The notes below the pieces were generated by a model. That model searched no databases. It saw only the letters and a list, made by a program, of their open reading frames with translations, and was not told the origin of the DNA. Source: Bacillota bacterium (GTDB lineage: Bacteria > Bacillota > Clostridia > Oscillospirales > Acutalibacteraceae). Taken from it: a DNA stretch of 64,000 bases. The DNA is taken from the NCBI GenBank assembly GCA_023390175.1, contig JAEWDK010000020.1, positions 372,001 through 436,000 of the forward strand, given 5' to 3'. Shown here piece after piece: positions 60,737-64,000 of the stretch (the first letter of the stretch is position 1; each line of letters starts with the position of its first letter). The position numbers were made by a program, and so were the translations under genes.

Positions 60737-61312
60737 ATGAAAGTCATCGGAATCAACGGAAGCCCGCGTGCAAACGGCAACACATCCATCATTATCAAAG
60801 AGGTTTTTAAAGAACTCGAAAAAAACGGCATTGAAACAGAATTGGTCCAGCTTGGGGGAAAAGCTATCCGCGGCTGCACAGCGTGCGGAATGTGCTTTCA
60901 AAACAAGAATGGGCTCTGTGCCATGCAGGGTGACGGAATCAATGAAATCCTGCAAAAGGCGGCGCAGGCGGACGGCATTATTCTTGGGTCACCGGTTTAT
61001 TTTGCGGATGTAACGCCGGAAATGAAAGCTTTTATTGAACGGGCGGGTACGGTGGCCGACGCAAACGGCAATTTGCTCAAACATAAGCCCGGTGCATCCG
61101 TCATGGCTGTACGCAGGGGCGGCGCCATGCAGGCGTTCGACACAATGAATCACTTTTTGCATTGTACGCAAATGTATCTTGTTGGCGGCAGCTACTGGAA
61201 CATGGTATATGGCAAGGAAATCGGAGAAGTTGAAAAAGACGAAGAAGGTATGGAGAACATGCGGGTTATCGGCGAAAACATGGCATGGCTGCTGAAAAAA
61301 ATCAACGTCTGA
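60737..61312 (+). CDS. Flavodoxin-fold NADPH-dependent FMN reductase / Fe-S flavoprotein family
   Basis: A 191-residue protein from the ATG giving MKVIGINGSPRANGNTS, placed by AAAGGGGA. It has the FMN phosphate loop (GSPRANGNTS), the Cys-rich segment GCTACGMCFQNKNGLC (about residues 46-62) and LGSPVYFADVTPEMKAFIER. Such Cys clusters occur in iron-sulfur flavoproteins (Isf) and related oxidoreductases, though only part of the full Isf cluster motif is visible. It should transfer electrons from ferredoxin or NAD(P)H to quinones, O2 or nitro compounds. The gene is divergent from LysR and upstream of a nitroreductase. Confidence 0.87.
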   Translation: MKVIGINGSPRANGNTSIIIKEVFKELEKNGIETELVQLGGKAIRGCTACGMCFQNKNGLCAMQGDGINEILQKAAQADGIILGSPVYFADVTPEMKAFIERAGTVADANGNLLKHKPGASVMAVRRGGAMQAFDTMNHFLHCTQMYLVGGSYWNMVYGKEIGEVEKDEEGMENMRVIGENMAWLLKKINV

Positions 61313-61381
61313 AAGATCGACTTCATCAAAGACACAAGCGCTGCCGGTCCGTGTTCATTAGGGGGAATGAACTGTATGGAC

Positions 61382-61410
61382 TTCAATAAGCTATTTGGGT
61401 ATGCTATAAT
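61382..61410 (+). promoter_or_regulatory. Promoter of the nitroreductase gene
   Basis: TTCAAT (61382-61387), a 17-base spacer and TATAAT (61405-61410) with a TG two bases upstream (extended -10). It points at the nitroreductase start 35 bases on, so this gene can be transcribed apart from the flavoprotein gene. Confidence 0.6.
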
Positions 61411-61444
61411 GATGTTACAACCAAAAAGAAAGGCAGATCTTAAA

Positions 61445-62110
61445 ATGGGCAACAATAGACAAATTATTCTGGACGCGTTCCACTTCCGCCATGCCTGTAA
61501 AAATTTCGACGCTTCAAAAACAATTACGGAAGCAGATTTTTCCGTAATATTGGAGGCGGCACGGCTGTCGCCGAGTTCCTTTGGATTTGAACCGTGGAAA
61601 TTCCTTGTGGTGCAAAGCGCGGATATCAAAGAAAAGCTCAGACCGGTAGCCTGGGGAGCGCAAAACAGCTTTAACGGTGCCAGCCGCTTCGTAATTCTGC
61701 TGGCACGGAAAAAGATTGATACCGTTTACAGCTCCGATTATATTGCCCGGATAATGACGGAAGTTCAGCAATTACCGGAAGATGTGGCAGTGCAAAGAAG
61801 AGAAAAGTTTGAAAACTTCGAAAAAACCGATTTCAACCTGCTGGAAAGCGACCGTGCGGTGTTTGACTGGGCATGCAAGCAAACCTATATTGCGCTGGGC
61901 AATATGCTGACTGCCGCTGCCTTGCTTCACATTGATTCCTGCCCGATTGAGGGCTTTAACCGCGATGGCGTAGAGAAAATTCTAAGGGATGAAGGCATTG
62001 TGGACACAGAGCATTTCGGAGTTTCCGTAATGGCAAGCTTCGGTTACCGTGCGGCAGAGCCCCACCCCAAAACACGGCAGCCGCTGGATTCTGTCGTGGA
62101 ATGGATTTAA
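61445..62110 (+). CDS. Nitroreductase-family NAD(P)H oxidoreductase
   Basis: A 221-residue FMN enzyme starting at MGNNRQIILDAFHFRHACKNFD; AAAGG lies 11 bases upstream. Typical features are the N-terminal FHFRHACKNFD FMN-phosphate segment, AARLSPSSFGFEPWKFLVV, and WACKQTYIALGNMLTAAALLHIDSCPIEGFN. Such enzymes reduce nitro compounds, quinones or flavins. The longer upstream frame overlaps the promoter. It follows the flavodoxin-fold gene and is probably part of the LysR-controlled redox response. A strong terminator follows. Confidence 0.9.
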   Translation: MGNNRQIILDAFHFRHACKNFDASKTITEADFSVILEAARLSPSSFGFEPWKFLVVQSADIKEKLRPVAWGAQNSFNGASRFVILLARKKIDTVYSSDYIARIMTEVQQLPEDVAVQRREKFENFEKTDFNLLESDRAVFDWACKQTYIALGNMLTAAALLHIDSCPIEGFNRDGVEKILRDEGIVDTEHFGVSVMASFGYRAAEPHPKTRQPLDSVVEWI

Positions 62111-62123
62111 TCAAACAAAGTGC

Positions 62124-62170
62124 AATCGGGATCAGTACCATTTGTAACATGGCACTGATCCCGATTTTTA
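62124..62170 (+). terminator. Intrinsic terminator after the nitroreductase gene
   Basis: AATCGGGATCAGT (62124-62136) pairs with ACTGATCCCGATT (62154-62166), extended by CCA/TGG past one mismatch, then TTTTA. It lies 13 bases past the stop codon. Confidence 0.85.
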
Positions 62171-62204
62171 TTTACGCCAATACTTAGGGCGAAGACAAAT
62201 AAAG

Positions 62205-63968
62205 TTAATATTTACTGCTATTTGAATAAACTTCCCCGGACTCCGCCTGCTGCGGTGCGGGCTGAACCGTTTCGCTTGTACCGGCTTGCTTTTTCAATTT
62301 AAATCTGCCGACAAGGCTCTGCATCATCTGTGCCTGACCGGAGAGCTCTTCGCTTGCCGCGGCGCTTTGCTCGGCAGTAGCGGAGTTTGTCTGTACTACG
62401 CTTGAAATCTGATCCACGCCCAATGTGACCTGAATGATAGAATCGGCCTGCTGCTCCGACGCCTGTGAAATCTTTCCAACCGTATCGGCAACCACCCCGG
62501 CGCTCTCCACAACACGGAGAAGGGATTTCGCTGTTTCGTCGGCAATTTGGGTCCCGTTTTCCACCTGTCTCATGGAATTTTCAATTAGAGTGGTCGTATT
62601 TTTTGCCGCTTCCGCACTTTTACTGGCTAAGTTCCTTACCTCATCCGCTACAACAGCAAACCCTTTCCCCGCAGCGCCTGCTCTTGCCGCTTCAACAGCC
62701 GCGTTCAGCGCAAGGATATTTGTTTGGAAGGCGATGTCCTCAATGGTTTTAATGATCTTGCCAATTTGGCTGGACGAATCGCTGATTTGTGCCATGGCGG
62801 AAACCATATCATTCATATGCTGATTGCTTACTTCTATTTCAGAGCGGACATGATTGACATTTTTGCTTGCAGTGACCGCATGATCGGCGTTTTCCTTAAC
62901 CTGCGTGGATATTTCTGTAATGGACGCAGAAAGCTCTTCAATGGAGCTTGCCTGCTCTGTTGCGCCCTGTGCCAATTCCTGTGCACCGTCCGAAACTTGA
63001 GATGCGCCGCTTGAGACCTGCTCCGACGCCTGAGCCATTTGAGTTAATGCATCATTAAAGGAAGTAACGATACCGTCAATGGAATATTTGAGTTCTTCAA
63101 AATCTCCTCTGAAATCTTCCTTTGGAGCAACATTTAAATCACCGTCAGCCATTTTTGCAAGGGTCATTTTTATGTCGAGTATGTATGCTTTCAATGTTGA
63201 AACGGTTTCAGCAAATGCAGTGCTCAACTGTGCTATTTCGTTTGCAGAGTGATCCTCACTGATTTCTACGCTTAAATCCCCCTTTGCCATTCTTTGAGCG
63301 GCCGCGGAGATTTTTTCAACCGGTCTGCTGATACCGCGCGCAATGGTAAGCGCGATAAAGAAGGAAAGCATAAGGGAAACGAGAATAATTGCAGAAACGC
63401 TTATTTTTGCAATGTCACCATCCGTGGAGAGGTCCTTGGACAATTGATTCCCGGTTGCTGTCTTTAGCGTAACCAACGAGTCTACCGCGGCCTTTACTTT
63501 ATCCGCAATCGGCGTGCCCTCCGATTTTATAAGTGTAAACGCTTCCGTGTTTTTATTTTGCTTTGCCAGTGCGATCGCTTTGTTTTCAACTTCAATATAT
63601 TTTGCATACCCGTCTTTTATCGTATTATAGTAACCAATTTCTTTTTCATTGACCATGGTCTTTTGCATCACTGCTAAATATTGGTTAATCTTTACATTTG
63701 ACTTGTCAATGTTGTCAGAGGCGCTTTGGATTCCTTTGGGGTCGGTATATATGATAAGATCTTTAACGTATGAGCGGCTGCTGGCAAATTCCGCGTTAAA
63801 CCGGCCCACATCGCCCTGGGAAAATCCATAATTGACCAAAGCATTGCTGTAGCTTGCATCCATATCTATTATGCGAACAAGACCGATTACACCCGCAACA
63901 CTGGAAATCATCGTTACCAAAAGAAAGGTTAGAATTAATTTTTTGCCAATCTTCATATTTTTTAACAT
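62205..63968 (-). CDS. Methyl-accepting chemotaxis protein (4HB sensor, HAMP)
   Basis: A 587-residue receptor starting at the ATG giving MLKNMKIGKKLILTFLL, eight bases after AAAGGAG. TM1 is about residues 10-32, a four-helix-bundle ligand domain (4HB_MCP) about 33-185, TM2 about 190-212, HAMP to about 265, then a long coiled coil. The signalling tip is EDIAFQTNILALNAAVEAARAGAAGKGFAVVADEVRNLA. There is no C-terminal NWETF-like tether. It senses an extracellular ligand and controls the CheA kinase. No che or flagellar genes are in the window, and it stands alone. Confidence 0.92.
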   Translation of the reverse strand: MLKNMKIGKKLILTFLLVTMISSVAGVIGLVRIIDMDASYSNALVNYGFSQGDVGRFNAEFASSRSYVKDLIIYTDPKGIQSASDNIDKSNVKINQYLAVMQKTMVNEKEIGYYNTIKDGYAKYIEVENKAIALAKQNKNTEAFTLIKSEGTPIADKVKAAVDSLVTLKTATGNQLSKDLSTDGDIAKISVSAIILVSLMLSFFIALTIARGISRPVEKISAAAQRMAKGDLSVEISEDHSANEIAQLSTAFAETVSTLKAYILDIKMTLAKMADGDLNVAPKEDFRGDFEELKYSIDGIVTSFNDALTQMAQASEQVSSGASQVSDGAQELAQGATEQASSIEELSASITEISTQVKENADHAVTASKNVNHVRSEIEVSNQHMNDMVSAMAQISDSSSQIGKIIKTIEDIAFQTNILALNAAVEAARAGAAGKGFAVVADEVRNLASKSAEAAKNTTTLIENSMRQVENGTQIADETAKSLLRVVESAGVVADTVGKISQASEQQADSIIQVTLGVDQISSVVQTNSATAEQSAAASEELSGQAQMMQSLVGRFKLKKQAGTSETVQPAPQQAESGEVYSNSSKY

Positions 63969-64000
63969 GACAGACACTCCTTTTAAATATACCCTGTAAA

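Noticed and set aside
1..64000. CRISPR arrays, tRNA or rRNA genes, intact insertion sequences or prophage
   Set aside because: Reading both strands, I saw no regularly spaced direct repeats, no cloverleaf or rRNA signatures, and no transposase, integrase or phage structural genes.

Overview
The window looks like a chromosomal segment of an anaerobic Firmicute of class Clostridia, probably near the Oscillospiraceae/Ruminococcaceae. I infer this from strong AGGAGG ribosome sites with many TTG/GTG starts, lipoprotein-anchored binding proteins, YesN, PucR and SARP-type regulators, a clostridial-style sortase substrate, CDGSH proteins and many Fe-S flavoenzymes. No rRNA, tRNA, CRISPR array, prophage or intact insertion sequence was recognised. 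Almost every base belongs to a metabolic, transport, signalling or surface gene.

Region 1 (1-8452) is a glycan locus. A leftward operon (two LplB/LplC-type permeases, a LipO-type binding protein, a YesN-type response regulator, a GH130 phosphorylase and a GH38 alpha-mannosidase cut by the window edge) faces a divergent GH20 hexosaminidase. Together these fit uptake and cytoplasmic breakdown of mannose/GlcNAc oligosaccharides such as N-glycan cores. Region 2 (8642-12538) holds a membrane diguanylate cyclase, a PhnB-like protein and a DUF4256 protein; the HAD phosphatase at its right end closes the next operon. Region 3 (11750-21055) is a divergent locus. To the left runs TIM-barrel isomerase - binding protein - two Ugp-type permeases - HAD phosphatase. 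To the right runs LacI regulator - glycerophosphodiesterase - lipoprotein - MgtC-like membrane protein. It suggests import and processing of a glycerophosphodiester or related sugar-phosphate compound.

Region 4 (21405-29974) encodes a cyclic beta-1,2-glucan synthase in two reading frames: a 2038-residue GT84/GH189-like protein and an 810-residue GH94 protein. Region 5 (30339-34336) is a patch of small accessory genes (DUF1801, Imm-5-like, HxlR, RidA-like, one broken gene) followed by an RlmD-like rRNA methyltransferase.

Region 6 (34581-48648) is the most coherent system: a reductive pyrimidine (or close analogue) degradation island. It encodes a PreA-type dihydropyrimidine dehydrogenase with an unusual N-terminal Fe-S domain, dihydropyrimidinase, an M20 carbamoyl-amidohydrolase, a class III aminotransferase, an iron alcohol dehydrogenase, a complete NMT1/SsuABC-type ABC transporter and a PucR regulator, followed by a LysR/YeiH pair. 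The parts add up to uracil or thymine -> dihydropyrimidine -> N-carbamoyl-beta-amino acid -> beta-alanine -> malonate semialdehyde -> 3-hydroxypropionate. The main promoter is followed by a leader with a near-perfect intrinsic terminator, so attenuation is likely.

Region 7 (48752-57815) holds a second diguanylate cyclase, a 1144-residue sortase-anchored repeat adhesin and a two-component system (7TMR-DISM hybrid kinase plus SARP-type regulator). Region 8 (58170-62110) is a redox cluster: a UGA-interrupted small gene, two CDGSH Fe-S proteins, a LysR regulator, a flavodoxin-fold reductase and a nitroreductase. A methyl-accepting chemotaxis protein (62205-63968) closes the window.
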